From contig JBBCJT010000231.1 in NCBI GenBank assembly GCA_037190665.1, forward strand, positions 1 through 11,714: a DNA stretch of 11,714 nt, given 5' to 3'. How positions within the stretch are numbered: the first letter of the stretch is position 1; each line of letters begins with the position of its first letter. Origin of the DNA: JBBCJT01 sp037190665 (GTDB lineage: Bacteria > Pseudomonadota > Alphaproteobacteria > Acetobacterales > Acetobacteraceae). The notes beneath the pieces are model-generated. The model was not told the origin of the DNA. It ran no database searches and worked only from the letters and a program-made list of their open reading frames with translations. Position numbers and translations under genes: made by a program. This document shows, in pieces, positions 1 through 6,444 of this stretch.

Positions 1-1053
1 GCGAGCGGCGGCACGGGCAAAAGCGCGGCGATCATTCGCCAGAGCTACTCGACGCCGCTGCTGGTGCGCCTTGCGCGTACGAGCATCACGATCCTCGAGA
101 GCGCGCAGGGCACGCTCGGCAAGAGTGCCGGCTTTGTCCAGGACGGCTACTGCTTCGTCGTCTCGGCCGAGATGCTGGACGGCGCCAGGAAGAACGTCGC
201 GATGCAGAAAGACCTGGGCATCGTGAACGAATGGTCGGAGGGGCCGGGATTTCCGGAACGCCTGCCTGAGATCAATCCGGAGGGGATCGCCGGCATCGTC
301 TACGAGCCGGATGGCGGTTACGCCGACCCGGTCCAGGCGACCGAGGCCTTCATTCATGGGTTTCAGCGGCTCGGTGGTGAATTCCGCGCGCGCACGCCGG
401 TACGGCGCCTGCTGCGCGGCGGCGACCGCATCACCGGCGTCGAGCTCGACTCCGGAGCGGTGAGCGCCAGCCACGTGGTGAATGCCGCCGGGCCCTGGGC
501 GCGCCAGCTCGCGGCAAGTGCCGGGATCGATCTGGAACTGCGCTCCGTGCGCGAGCAGGACACGGTGTGGCAGGTGCCCTCCGGCCGTCCGGTGCCGAAA
601 TCCTCGGTGTCGATGGCCGTCGATGCCTGTTACTATCGCCCGCTCGGGCAGGGTCGCTTCATCATCGGGCGCGGATTCCCGAAAGAGTACTTCGACGTCG
701 ATCCCTACAACTACAAGACGACGGCGGACGACGACTTCGTTCGCGACGTGCAGACCCGGGTCGAGCGGCGCTTCCCGGCCTTCGCCGGGATGGAGCAGAT
801 CGACGCCTACGCGGCACTCTATGACGTCACGCCGGACTGGTATCCATTCGTCGGCCCGCGCGCCGGGCTTGCGGGTTATGCTGATTTTTCAGGCGGATCC
901 GGGCATGGCTTCAAGATCGCGCCGGCGATCGGCCGGGAGCTTGCCGACTGGCTGCTCAACGGCACGGCCGCCGACGATTTCCGGCAGTTGAGCTACGATC
1001 GTATCGCAACGAACAACCTGTTCGTGCAATCCTTCGGGGGGAACCGGGGTTGA
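1..1053 (+). CDS. FAD-dependent oxidoreductase, DAO / sarcosine oxidase beta-like (5' end outside window)
   Basis: The reading frame is open from base 1, so the true start and the N-terminal dinucleotide-binding GxGxxG lie upstream; about 350 residues are visible. Seen: a GGTGKSAAIIRQSYS segment near the left edge, which resembles the flavin-contacting loop of DAO-family enzymes; VVNAAGPWA in mid-protein, the second FAD-contacting strand; and SGGSGHGFKIAPAIGREL near the C-terminus, the usual closing flavin motif. Such enzymes oxidise secondary or tertiary amines or amino acids (sarcosine, dimethylglycine, D-amino acids, proline-like compounds) and pass electrons to O2 or a carrier. No signal peptide can be judged. 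The gene ends 14 bases before livG, so it is probably the upstream member of the transporter operon and may act on the imported solute; that link is inferred from position. The exact substrate cannot be read from the sequence. Confident of family, not of substrate. Confidence 0.9.
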   Translation, partial: ASGGTGKSAAIIRQSYSTPLLVRLARTSITILESAQGTLGKSAGFVQDGYCFVVSAEMLDGARKNVAMQKDLGIVNEWSEGPGFPERLPEINPEGIAGIVYEPDGGYADPVQATEAFIHGFQRLGGEFRARTPVRRLLRGGDRITGVELDSGAVSASHVVNAAGPWARQLAASAGIDLELRSVREQDTVWQVPSGRPVPKSSVSMAVDACYYRPLGQGRFIIGRGFPKEYFDVDPYNYKTTADDDFVRDVQTRVERRFPAFAGMEQIDAYAALYDVTPDWYPFVGPRAGLAGYADFSGGSGHGFKIAPAIGRELADWLLNGTAADDFRQLSYDRIATNNLFVQSFGGNRG

Positions 1054-1067
1054 CCTAGAGAGTCACG

Positions 1068-1832
1068 ATGACACTGCTCGAAGTGAAAGGGCTGCGGCAC
1101 AGGTTCGGGGGCGTCGTCGCCCTCGACGGCGCAGACCTCACGGTCGAGCAGGGCCGCATCACCGGCCTCATCGGACCGAATGGCGCCGGCAAGACCACGC
1201 TGTTCAACGCCGTCACCGGCGCGGTGAAGCCGAACGATGGCGCGGTGATCTTCGACGGCCAGCATGTCACCGGCTGGCGTCCGGACAAGCTTGCCGGCAT
1301 CGGCCTGTCGCGCACCTTTCAGATCGCACGCGGGCTCGCCCGGCTGACCGTGATCGAGAACCTGATGCTCTACGGCAAGCACCAGCCGGGAGAGAGCTTC
1401 ACCGCGGCGCTGCTGCGGCCGAAAAAGGCACGGCTGCGCGAGGAGGAGTTGCTCGCGCGCGCGATCGACGTCGCACGCGAGCTCAATCTGCTGCGGGTCG
1501 GCGACAACCGGGCGATCGATCTGTCCGGCGGACAGAAGAAGCTGCTCGAACTCGGTCGCGCCCTGATGGCCGAGCCGAAGCTCATCATGCTCGACGAACC
1601 CGCAGCCGGCATCAATCCGACGCTCGCGCGGCAGCTCGGTGAGCACATCCTGGCGCTGAAGGCGCGCGGCATCACGTTCCTGATCATCGAGCACAACATG
1701 GGGCTCGTCGCGGCGCTGTGCGATCATGTCGTGGTGCTGGTCCAGGGCAGGCGCTTCACCGAAGGCCGGTTCGCAGACCTGCGCACCGATCATCGCGTGC
1801 AGGAGGCCTATATGGGGCACCGCACGCAATGA
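1068..1832 (+). CDS. livG: Branched-chain amino acid-type ABC transporter, ATP-binding protein LivG
   Basis: This is a cytoplasmic ATPase of 254 residues, the usual LivG length (E. coli about 255). Motifs seen: Walker A GPNGAGKTT at residues 36-44, Q-loop Gln85 in SRTFQ, signature LSGGQ at 152-156, Walker B LIMLDEP at 172-178, and switch His209 in IIEHNMG. The stretch between Q-loop and signature is longer than in LivF, as is typical of LivG. The ATG lies 14 bases after the oxidoreductase stop, with only a weak purine-rich AGAGAG stretch upstream. The stop TGA is overlapped by the livF ATG (ATGA), indicating coupled translation. It would pair with LivF to power LivH-LivM. The family covers branched-chain amino acids and also urea, amides and other solutes, so the subfamily is firm but the substrate is open. 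Confidence 0.95.
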   Translation: MTLLEVKGLRHRFGGVVALDGADLTVEQGRITGLIGPNGAGKTTLFNAVTGAVKPNDGAVIFDGQHVTGWRPDKLAGIGLSRTFQIARGLARLTVIENLMLYGKHQPGESFTAALLRPKKARLREEELLARAIDVARELNLLRVGDNRAIDLSGGQKKLLELGRALMAEPKLIMLDEPAAGINPTLARQLGEHILALKARGITFLIIEHNMGLVAALCDHVVVLVQGRRFTEGRFADLRTDHRVQEAYMGHRTQ

Positions 1833-2533
1833 TGCTCTCGGTCGAGAATGTGGTCGCGGGCTACGGCGCGCATGACGAGGTGCTGAAGGGCGTCGGCATC
1901 ACGGCAGCGGCGGGCGAGATGGTCGTGCTGATCGGCCCGAACGGCGCGGGGAAATCGACCCTGCTGAAGTCGATCACCGGCTTCCTCAGGCCGCGCGAGG
2001 GCTCGATCATCTTCGAGGGCAGCCCGATCGGCGGGATGAGGCCGCGCGAGATCACGCGGCACGGCATTGCATTCGTGCCGCAGGAAGCGAACGTGTTTCC
2101 TTCCCTCAGCATCGAGGCCAACCTCGAAATGGGTGGCTACGTCGATCGCGGCGCAAGCAAGCAACGCATCGAGGCGGCTTATGCGCGCTTCCCTCCGCTC
2201 GCCGAGCGGCGCAAGCAGCAGGCGCGGGTACTCTCCGGCGGGCAGCGCCAGATGCTGGCGGTCGCGATGGCGCTGATGGCGGCGCCTCGCCTGATGCTGC
2301 TCGACGAACCTTCGGCCGGTCTGTCGCCGGTTGCCGCCCAGGAGCTGTTCGCGCTGATCAAGACGCTGCACGCCGACGGCATGACCATCGTCATGGTCGA
2401 GCAGAACGCGCTCGACGCGCTGGAGATCGCGGATCGCGGCTACCTGCTGGTCGACGGCGCCAATGCACGCGAGGGGCCAGCGCGCGAACTCGCCGCAGAC
2501 GCGGAGATACGCCAGGCTTTCCTTGGCGGCTGA
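1829..2533 (+). CDS. livF: Branched-chain amino acid-type ABC transporter, ATP-binding protein LivF
   Basis: This is the second cytoplasmic ATPase, 234 residues. The frame is open further upstream (to 1718), but the start is placed at ATG 1829 because it overlaps the livG stop and the conserved domain begins at once; the adjacent ATG at 1832 is equally possible. Motifs seen: Walker A GPNGAGKST at 36-44, Q-loop in FVPQEANVFPSLSIEANL, signature LSGGQ at 135-139, and Walker B LMLLDEPSAGLSP starting at 155. The switch position is Gln192 in MVEQN instead of His, which is normal for LivF and not a defect. AGGAGG at 1801-1806 is too far upstream to be an ordinary ribosome binding site, so translation probably depends on coupling to livG. 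Confidence 0.95.
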   Translation: MMLSVENVVAGYGAHDEVLKGVGITAAAGEMVVLIGPNGAGKSTLLKSITGFLRPREGSIIFEGSPIGGMRPREITRHGIAFVPQEANVFPSLSIEANLEMGGYVDRGASKQRIEAAYARFPPLAERRKQQARVLSGGQRQMLAVAMALMAAPRLMLLDEPSAGLSPVAAQELFALIKTLHADGMTIVMVEQNALDALEIADRGYLLVDGANAREGPARELAADAEIRQAFLGG

Positions 2534-2568
2534 TCCATTGCCATCACCGCATCACGCAGAAGAGGGGA

Positions 2569-2575
2569 AAGGGAA
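2569..2575 (+). promoter_or_regulatory. Ribosome binding site of the substrate-binding protein gene
   Basis: A purine-rich AAGGGAA lies a few bases upstream of ATG 2582 and is part of a longer G/A run from about 2561. It is much better than the sites of the two ATPase genes before it. This fits the usual need for binding protein in excess over the membrane complex; that consequence is inferred. Confidence 0.6.
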
Positions 2576-2581
2576 GAGCCA

Positions 2582-3790
2582 ATGCTGAAAAGTCTCATCA
2601 CACGCCGCGCCGCGCTGCGCACGGGTGCATCCGTCGCCGCTGCGCCATTCGTCGTCACCACGTCGGGGTTTGGCCAGACCAGCCCGATCAAGATAGCAGG
2701 ACTCGTCTCGCTCACCGGGTCCGGCTCGCCATTCGGCCCGAACAACCGGGTGGTACACTCGGCGGTGATCGAACAGGTGAACGCAGCGGGCGGCATTCTC
2801 GGTCGCAAGCTCGAATACCTAGCCGAGGACGACCAGACCAACGCGGAAGCTGGCGTGCGCGCCGCGCGCAAGCTGATCGACGTCGACAAGGTCTCGGCGA
2901 TCATGAGCGTGTGGGCCTCGGCGGTCGGCACCGCCGTGCTGCCGCTGTGCTGGGAAAACAGGGTGATGATGCTGGCCATCTCGGCAGCGGACTCGATCGC
3001 CGATCTGCCGCACCAGGGATATTTCGTGCGTACGCAGCCGCACACGGTGCTTCAGGCCGGGCAGTTCGCGAAGTTCATCCTCTCGCAGAACGCCAAGAGC
3101 GCCTACCTGATCATGCCGCAAACGCCGTTCACCGACTCTGTGTTCAAGGCGATCCGCGAAGAGGTCGAGCCGAAGGGCGTCAAGATCACGAGCGGGATCA
3201 TCGACAACAAAAAGACCTCGTTCCGATCCGAGATCGACGAGATGGTGCGCGCCAATCCGGACGTCTTCATGATGGGTGGCTACCTCGCCGAGAATATCGT
3301 GATGGCGAAGGACCTGTTCCGCGCCAACTACAGGGGCAAGGTCATGGGCTTTGCCTACGGAATCACGCCTGCCTTCATCGACGGCGCCGGCAAGGAAGCT
3401 GCCGAAGGCATGTACTCCATCGCCGACCCCTCCCCGGCGTTCGACTCGAGCGCCTACCAGAAGCTCAAGGCGCTGGTGAAACGCGACGCGCTCGACACCT
3501 TCATGTGCCAGGCCTACGACCACGCCAATCTGGCAATCCTCGCGATGGCCAAAGGCAGGGACGCGACCGGCACCGGCATCAGGGACAACATCCGGAAGGT
3601 CACGAACAACGACAGCGGCATCGTGGTCGACAATGCGCCCGACGGCCTTAAGCTCATCGCCGAGGGCAAGGAGATCAAGTACTCGGGCGCGTCCGGCCCG
3701 TGCAAGTTCGCCGATAACGGCAACATCATCGAGGTCGCGTTCCGGACCGCACAGGTGCAGGGCGGCAGGATCGTCCAGGTGCAGATGTGA
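2582..3790 (+). CDS. ABC transporter substrate-binding protein, Liv type (Peripla_BP_6), probable Tat export
   Basis: This 402-residue periplasmic receptor would deliver solute to LivH-LivM. Residues 1 to about 32 form an export signal with twin Arg at 8-9 (TRRAALRTG), a mildly hydrophobic Ala/Val core and a plausible cut after SGFGQ; there is no lipobox Cys. The mature part opens with IKIAGLVSLTGSGSPFGPNN, the typical first strand and ligand loop of the Leu/Ile/Val-binding fold, followed by GGILGRKLEYLAEDDQ and later DVFMMGGYLAEN and GKVMGFAYG segments of the second lobe. The gene sits between the ATPase and permease genes. Its closest group may be the amide, urea or amino-acid binding proteins; the ligand cannot be decided by eye. 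The twin-arginine assignment is moderate because the residues after RR are not the strict FLK consensus. Confidence 0.92.
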   Translation: MLKSLITRRAALRTGASVAAAPFVVTTSGFGQTSPIKIAGLVSLTGSGSPFGPNNRVVHSAVIEQVNAAGGILGRKLEYLAEDDQTNAEAGVRAARKLIDVDKVSAIMSVWASAVGTAVLPLCWENRVMMLAISAADSIADLPHQGYFVRTQPHTVLQAGQFAKFILSQNAKSAYLIMPQTPFTDSVFKAIREEVEPKGVKITSGIIDNKKTSFRSEIDEMVRANPDVFMMGGYLAENIVMAKDLFRANYRGKVMGFAYGITPAFIDGAGKEAAEGMYSIADPSPAFDSSAYQKLKALVKRDALDTFMCQAYDHANLAILAMAKGRDATGTGIRDNIRKVTNNDSGIVVDNAPDGLKLIAEGKEIKYSGASGPCKFADNGNIIEVAFRTAQVQGGRIVQVQM

Positions 3791-3845
3791 GGTGGCGTTC
3801 GCCGTCCTGTCGCGAACGCGATCTGCCTCGATACGTCCTTGCGTT

Positions 3846-3870
3846 GCCCCCTCCCATAAGGGGAGAGGGC
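3846..3870 (+). repeat. GC-rich intergenic hairpin, probable dispersed small repeat
   Basis: The 10-base arms 3846-3855 and 3861-3870 pair with one C/A mismatch (GCCCcCTCCC against GGGAGaGGGC) around a 5-base loop, ATAAG. No T-run follows, so it is not a classical intrinsic terminator. Hairpins of this CCCTCCC/GGGAGGG type are common as small intergenic repeats in alphaproteobacterial genomes. Its place in the 108-base gap between the binding-protein and permease genes would suit a mRNA-stabilising or partial-termination role that keeps receptor expression above permease expression. The structure is seen; the role and repeat status are inferred. Confidence 0.6.
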
Positions 3871-3898
3871 GCAGCAATTGCCATCTCGCTGCCGGCTG

Positions 3899-4762
3899 AT
3901 GCTTGAGAAAGCCCTCCAGTTCGCGCTGAACGGGCTGATGGCGGGTACCGTGCTCGCGGTACCTGCCATCGGCTTGACGATGATCTACGCGGTGCTGCGC
4001 TTCGTGAACTTCTCGGTCGCGTCGCACATGGCGGTCGGCGCGTTCGCCGGCTACATCCTCAATGTCTGGCTCGGGCTGCCGGCGTATCTCGCGATCTTCG
4101 GCGCGCTCATCGGCGCCGCGGCGGTCGGGGTGGCGAGCGACCACGTGGGGCTGCGCCTGCTGCGCGGCCAGAGCGCGCTGACGCTCGCGATCGCGTCGAT
4201 TGCCGTCAACATCATGCTCGAAAGCACGATCCGGTTCTTCTTCGGCAGTTCTCCGCGCGACTACGCGATACCCCTCCAACGCGACTGGGTCATCGGCGCA
4301 TTCAAGATCGGACCGCAACAGCTTGAGAACGTCGTCATCGCGGTCGTCGCAATGGCGTTCCTCTTCCTGTTCCTGTCGCTGACGATCACCGGCAAGGCGA
4401 TGCGCGCGGTCGCCGACAATCCGATGCTGGCGGACAGCAAGGGCATCGATCCCGACCACATGGCGCGGCTCGCGATCGGCATCGGCATGGGGCTTGCGGG
4501 TGTCGGCGGCATGCTCGTCGGGCTCGACACGTCCATCGATCCGCAGGTCGGCTTCCGGGCGATCCTCTCTGTGTTCGCCGCAGCAGTTGTCGGCGGCCTC
4601 GGCAGCGTTCCGGGCGCGGTGGTCGGTGGCCTCGCGATCGGCCTTGCCGAGGAGCTCTCGCTGCTTGCGCTGCCCGCCACCTACAAATCCGTGGTCGGAT
4701 TTCTCGCGATCGTGCTGATCCTCACGCTGCGTCCGAGCGGACTTCTCGGAGCACGCACATGA
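3899..4762 (+). CDS. livH: Branched-chain amino acid-type ABC transporter permease LivH
   Basis: This inner-membrane permease has 287 residues from ATG 3899. An in-frame TTG at 3878 would add seven polar residues (MPSRCRL) and is less likely, since typical LivH proteins begin near this hydrophobic start. Several membrane segments are evident, beginning with NGLMAGTVLAVPAIGLTMIY and YAVLRFVNFS. The cytoplasmic coupling loop TGKAMRAVADNPMLADSKGI, which docks on the ATPases, is well conserved, as is the glycine-rich VVGGLGSVPGAVVGG helix near the C-terminus. It would form the translocation pore with LivM. No clear Shine-Dalgarno sequence precedes the ATG. The stop is overlapped by ATG 4759 (ATGA), which opens a mini-ORF rather than livM itself. 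Confidence 0.93.
   Translation: MLEKALQFALNGLMAGTVLAVPAIGLTMIYAVLRFVNFSVASHMAVGAFAGYILNVWLGLPAYLAIFGALIGAAAVGVASDHVGLRLLRGQSALTLAIASIAVNIMLESTIRFFFGSSPRDYAIPLQRDWVIGAFKIGPQQLENVVIAVVAMAFLFLFLSLTITGKAMRAVADNPMLADSKGIDPDHMARLAIGIGMGLAGVGGMLVGLDTSIDPQVGFRAILSVFAAAVVGGLGSVPGAVVGGLAIGLAEELSLLALPATYKSVVGFLAIVLILTLRPSGLLGART
4748..4751 (+). promoter_or_regulatory. Ribosome binding site (GGAG) for the livH-livM bridging mini-ORF
   Basis: GGAG stands seven bases before ATG 4759, an ordinary spacing. It is the best ribosome binding sequence in the livH-livM junction, yet it serves the mini-ORF start and not the livM frame, whose own ATG 4809 has no clear site. Confidence 0.45.
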
Positions 4763-4812
4763 GTGACGGATTGGCTTGCGGACGTCTCACGCGCACGGGC
4801 AAAGCCGCATGA
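4759..4812 (+). CDS. 17-codon mini-ORF bridging livH and livM (translational coupling or frameshifted livM start)
   Basis: ATG 4759 overlaps the livH stop as ATGA. The frame encodes MSDGLACGRLTRTGKAA and stops at TGA 4810-4812, which overlaps the livM ATG 4809, again as ATGA. GGAG at 4748-4751 gives it a proper ribosome binding site. It could hand ribosomes from livH to livM. It could also be the old 5' end of livM after an indel, because livH and livM often overlap directly in such operons. It has no recognisable domain. The geometry is seen; translation is inferred, and chance cannot be excluded for so short an ORF. Confidence 0.35.
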   Translation: MSDGLACGRLTRTGKAA

Positions 4813-5714
4813 CGAGCTACCTGACCGCGATGGCGACGTTCGGTGCGATCTACGCGATCCTGGCGCTCGGCCTCAACGTCATGTGGGGCATGGCCGGGAT
4901 GGTCAATCTCGGCATCGTCGGGTTCTACGGCTTCGGCGCCTACATCTCGGCGCTGCTCACCGTGAATGGCCACACGCCGATCGCGTTGGGCTTCCTCGCC
5001 GCGATGGTCGGCACCGCGATCATGTCGGCACTGGTGACGCTCGGGCTCACGCGATTGCGCGATGACTATCTGGCGATCGTCACGCTGGGCTTCGCCGAGG
5101 CGGTGCGTATCATCGCCGAGAACGAGATCTGGCTGACAAAGGGAACGGACGGCATCTCCGGCATCCCTCAGCCGCTGAAATCCACGCTCGGCCCGGACTT
5201 CAACCTCGCCTATCTGGTCTTCTGCCTCGTCGTGCTGGCGATCGTGCTGTTCGTGCTGGAGCGCGTGCGGACCTCGCCGTTCGGCCGCGTGCTGCGTGCC
5301 ATCCGCGAGGACCCGCAGGTCGCGGCCTTCGCCGGCAAGGATGTGCTCAAGTTCAAGGTAAAGGCATTCGCGATCGGCGGCGCCGTGGCCGGGCTCGCGG
5401 GTGCACTCTACGCGCACTATTCGAGCTATATCGTGCCGGAGATCTACGTGCCGCTGCTGACGATCTACATTTTCCTCGCGCTGACCGCCGGCGGGATCGG
5501 CAACAACTGGGGTGCCGTGATCGGGGCGTTCGTCGTCGTGTTCTTCCTCGAATCGACACGCTTCCTGATCGGCGTCATCCCCTGGTTCTCTGCCGAACAG
5601 CTTGCCGCGCTGCGCGAATTTCTGATCGGCCTCGGGCTGCTCGTCGTTCTTCTCTTTCGACCACGCGGATTGCTTGCGGAGCAGCGCCCCCGACTTGTCG
5701 GTCGCGCGCCTTGA
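4809..5714 (+). CDS. livM: Branched-chain amino acid-type ABC transporter permease LivM
   Basis: This is the second inner-membrane permease, 301 residues from ATG 4809. A TTG at 4776 in the same frame would add eleven polar residues and is disfavoured. Seen: the first membrane segment ending in GLNVMWGMAGMVNLG, the family stretch RLRDDYLAIVTLGFAE, the cytoplasmic coupling loop GRVLRAIREDPQVAAFAGKD followed by KFKVKAFAIGGAVAGLAGAL, the TAGGIGNNWGAVIGA helix, and the closing LFRPRGLL. It is shorter than E. coli LivM (about 425) because it lacks that protein's N-terminal extension, as do most LivM proteins of this type. With LivH it forms the pore. It is the last gene of the + strand operon; no convincing terminator follows, only a small CGGC-AAC-GCCG hairpin at 5720-5730 without a T-run. 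Confidence 0.93.
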   Translation: MTSYLTAMATFGAIYAILALGLNVMWGMAGMVNLGIVGFYGFGAYISALLTVNGHTPIALGFLAAMVGTAIMSALVTLGLTRLRDDYLAIVTLGFAEAVRIIAENEIWLTKGTDGISGIPQPLKSTLGPDFNLAYLVFCLVVLAIVLFVLERVRTSPFGRVLRAIREDPQVAAFAGKDVLKFKVKAFAIGGAVAGLAGALYAHYSSYIVPEIYVPLLTIYIFLALTAGGIGNNWGAVIGAFVVVFFLESTRFLIGVIPWFSAEQLAALREFLIGLGLLVVLLFRPRGLLAEQRPRLVGRAP

Positions 5715-6444
5715 TCTGCCGGCAACGCCGATATGGGCGGGCGAGGGTTTGCGGACGAAAATTCTCTCCCTCTTCGCCTGGGGCGTGACTGCACGGCCTC
5801 GCACCCCGGCAAGCTGTGCCGCAAGGAACCCATGACATGATCGGCGCTTGCGGCGCGGTTTCCTGAACCGGGAGAGTGCCTCCTGCATCGCCTCGTGCCG
5901 CTGCAGCGTAACCGCGCCGGGGACGCCGCCGCGGCTTCGCGATCCGCCTCCGGGAACAAGTCGAACCGAAACAGGCGGAGCTCAGCATCGCCGAGATACT
6001 TCGCCTCCCGCTCCACGTCAGGCGTGGAAGTCCCCCAGATGCGCAACGGCAAGTGTACTGCCACTGCCGACGAAAGGAGCGAGCACGCGGCCGTCAGCCA
6101 GCGTGCCCAGACGGCACAGTCAACGCATCAGCGCCAGCAGCTTGACGGTCGGGCCGGCTGCAAAGATCGGCATCGCAGTCGCGGCGGCGCCGATTGGTGA
6201 AGCGGCAAAGGCAGTCCTTGCGCTGCCGCTTAGACGACATAGGGTTGTCGCGGCCCGAACTGCTGCGCGTCCTCTCGTCGCCGATGACGCGCAGTGCCAT
6301 CCGCGGCCACGTGGCACCATCCGGAATTGATCGATCCCGCACCCCATCCGCCGCCTCCGGGGTTGGATCACGCATCGTCCAGCTCGAGGCTCCTCAGGAG
6401 TCCACGTCACCTAGACGAACGGGACAGCAACTGTGTCGCGCTAC
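5715..6444. other. Convergent intergenic region of 730 bases without an intact gene
   Basis: The gap lies between the ends of livM (+) and speE (-). Open frames across it are Arg/Ala/Pro-rich and look like chance frames in GC-rich DNA. The one interpretable stretch is the decayed methyltransferase fragment on the minus strand (core 5972-6152). Nothing recognisable was found at 5731-5930 or 6250-6444. No clear intrinsic terminator with a T-run was found for either flanking operon. Confidence 0.6.
5940..6245 (-). pseudogene. Remnant of a site-specific DNA methyltransferase (C-terminal part, decayed)
   Basis: Three consecutive minus-strand segments match the end of N6-adenine/N4-cytosine methyltransferases. 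First, PTVKLLALMR (6152-6123) parallels the family PTVKP-ALMRW. A TGA at 6122-6120 stands where the family has Trp, and the same frame continues LCRLGTLADGRVLAPFVGS and GSTLAVAHLGDFHA, like LxRLVTPPGG-VLDPFxGSGST, the AdoMet-binding motif. The Asp of DPF is Ala here. A second TGA at 6020-6018 then marks a frameshift, and the next frame reads DVEREAKYLGDAELRL (6019-5972), matching the family's closing GIEREAEYLxIA. One stop, one frameshift and the lost Asp make it non-functional. The segment 6153-6245 is ambiguous in frame and only possibly part of it. The catalytic DPPY was not found, so most of the gene is gone. Such enzymes often belong to prophages or restriction-modification islands, so this is probably the trace of an old insertion. 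Confidence 0.6.

Noticed and set aside
1797..1806. AGGAGG as a ribosome binding site for livF
   Set aside because: It is over 20 bases from the start codon, too distant for normal initiation.
1718..1828. Upstream extension of livF inside livG
   Set aside because: The added residues are Arg/Gly-rich shadow translation of livG. The conserved ATPase domain and ATGA coupling place the start at 1829 or 1832.
2819..4459. A 546-codon minus-strand frame opposite the binding protein and livH
   Set aside because: It is rich in Arg, Asp and His without motifs, and crosses the intergenic hairpin; the + strand genes are unambiguous.
4722..5888. A 388-codon minus-strand frame opposite livM
   Set aside because: It is a shadow of livM with charged low-complexity composition and no recognisable domain.
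5848..6330. A 160-codon + strand frame in the livM-speE gap
   Set aside because: It is Arg/Pro/Ala-rich without similarity I recognise, has no ribosome binding site, and overlaps the better-supported methyltransferase remnant on the other strand.
6290..6345. Possible further methyltransferase motifs upstream of the remnant (GSINSGWCHV in one frame, ATWPRMALRVIGDE in another)
   Set aside because: The two candidate motifs overlap on the same bases in different frames, so at most one can be real. The resemblance is too weak to extend the pseudogene.
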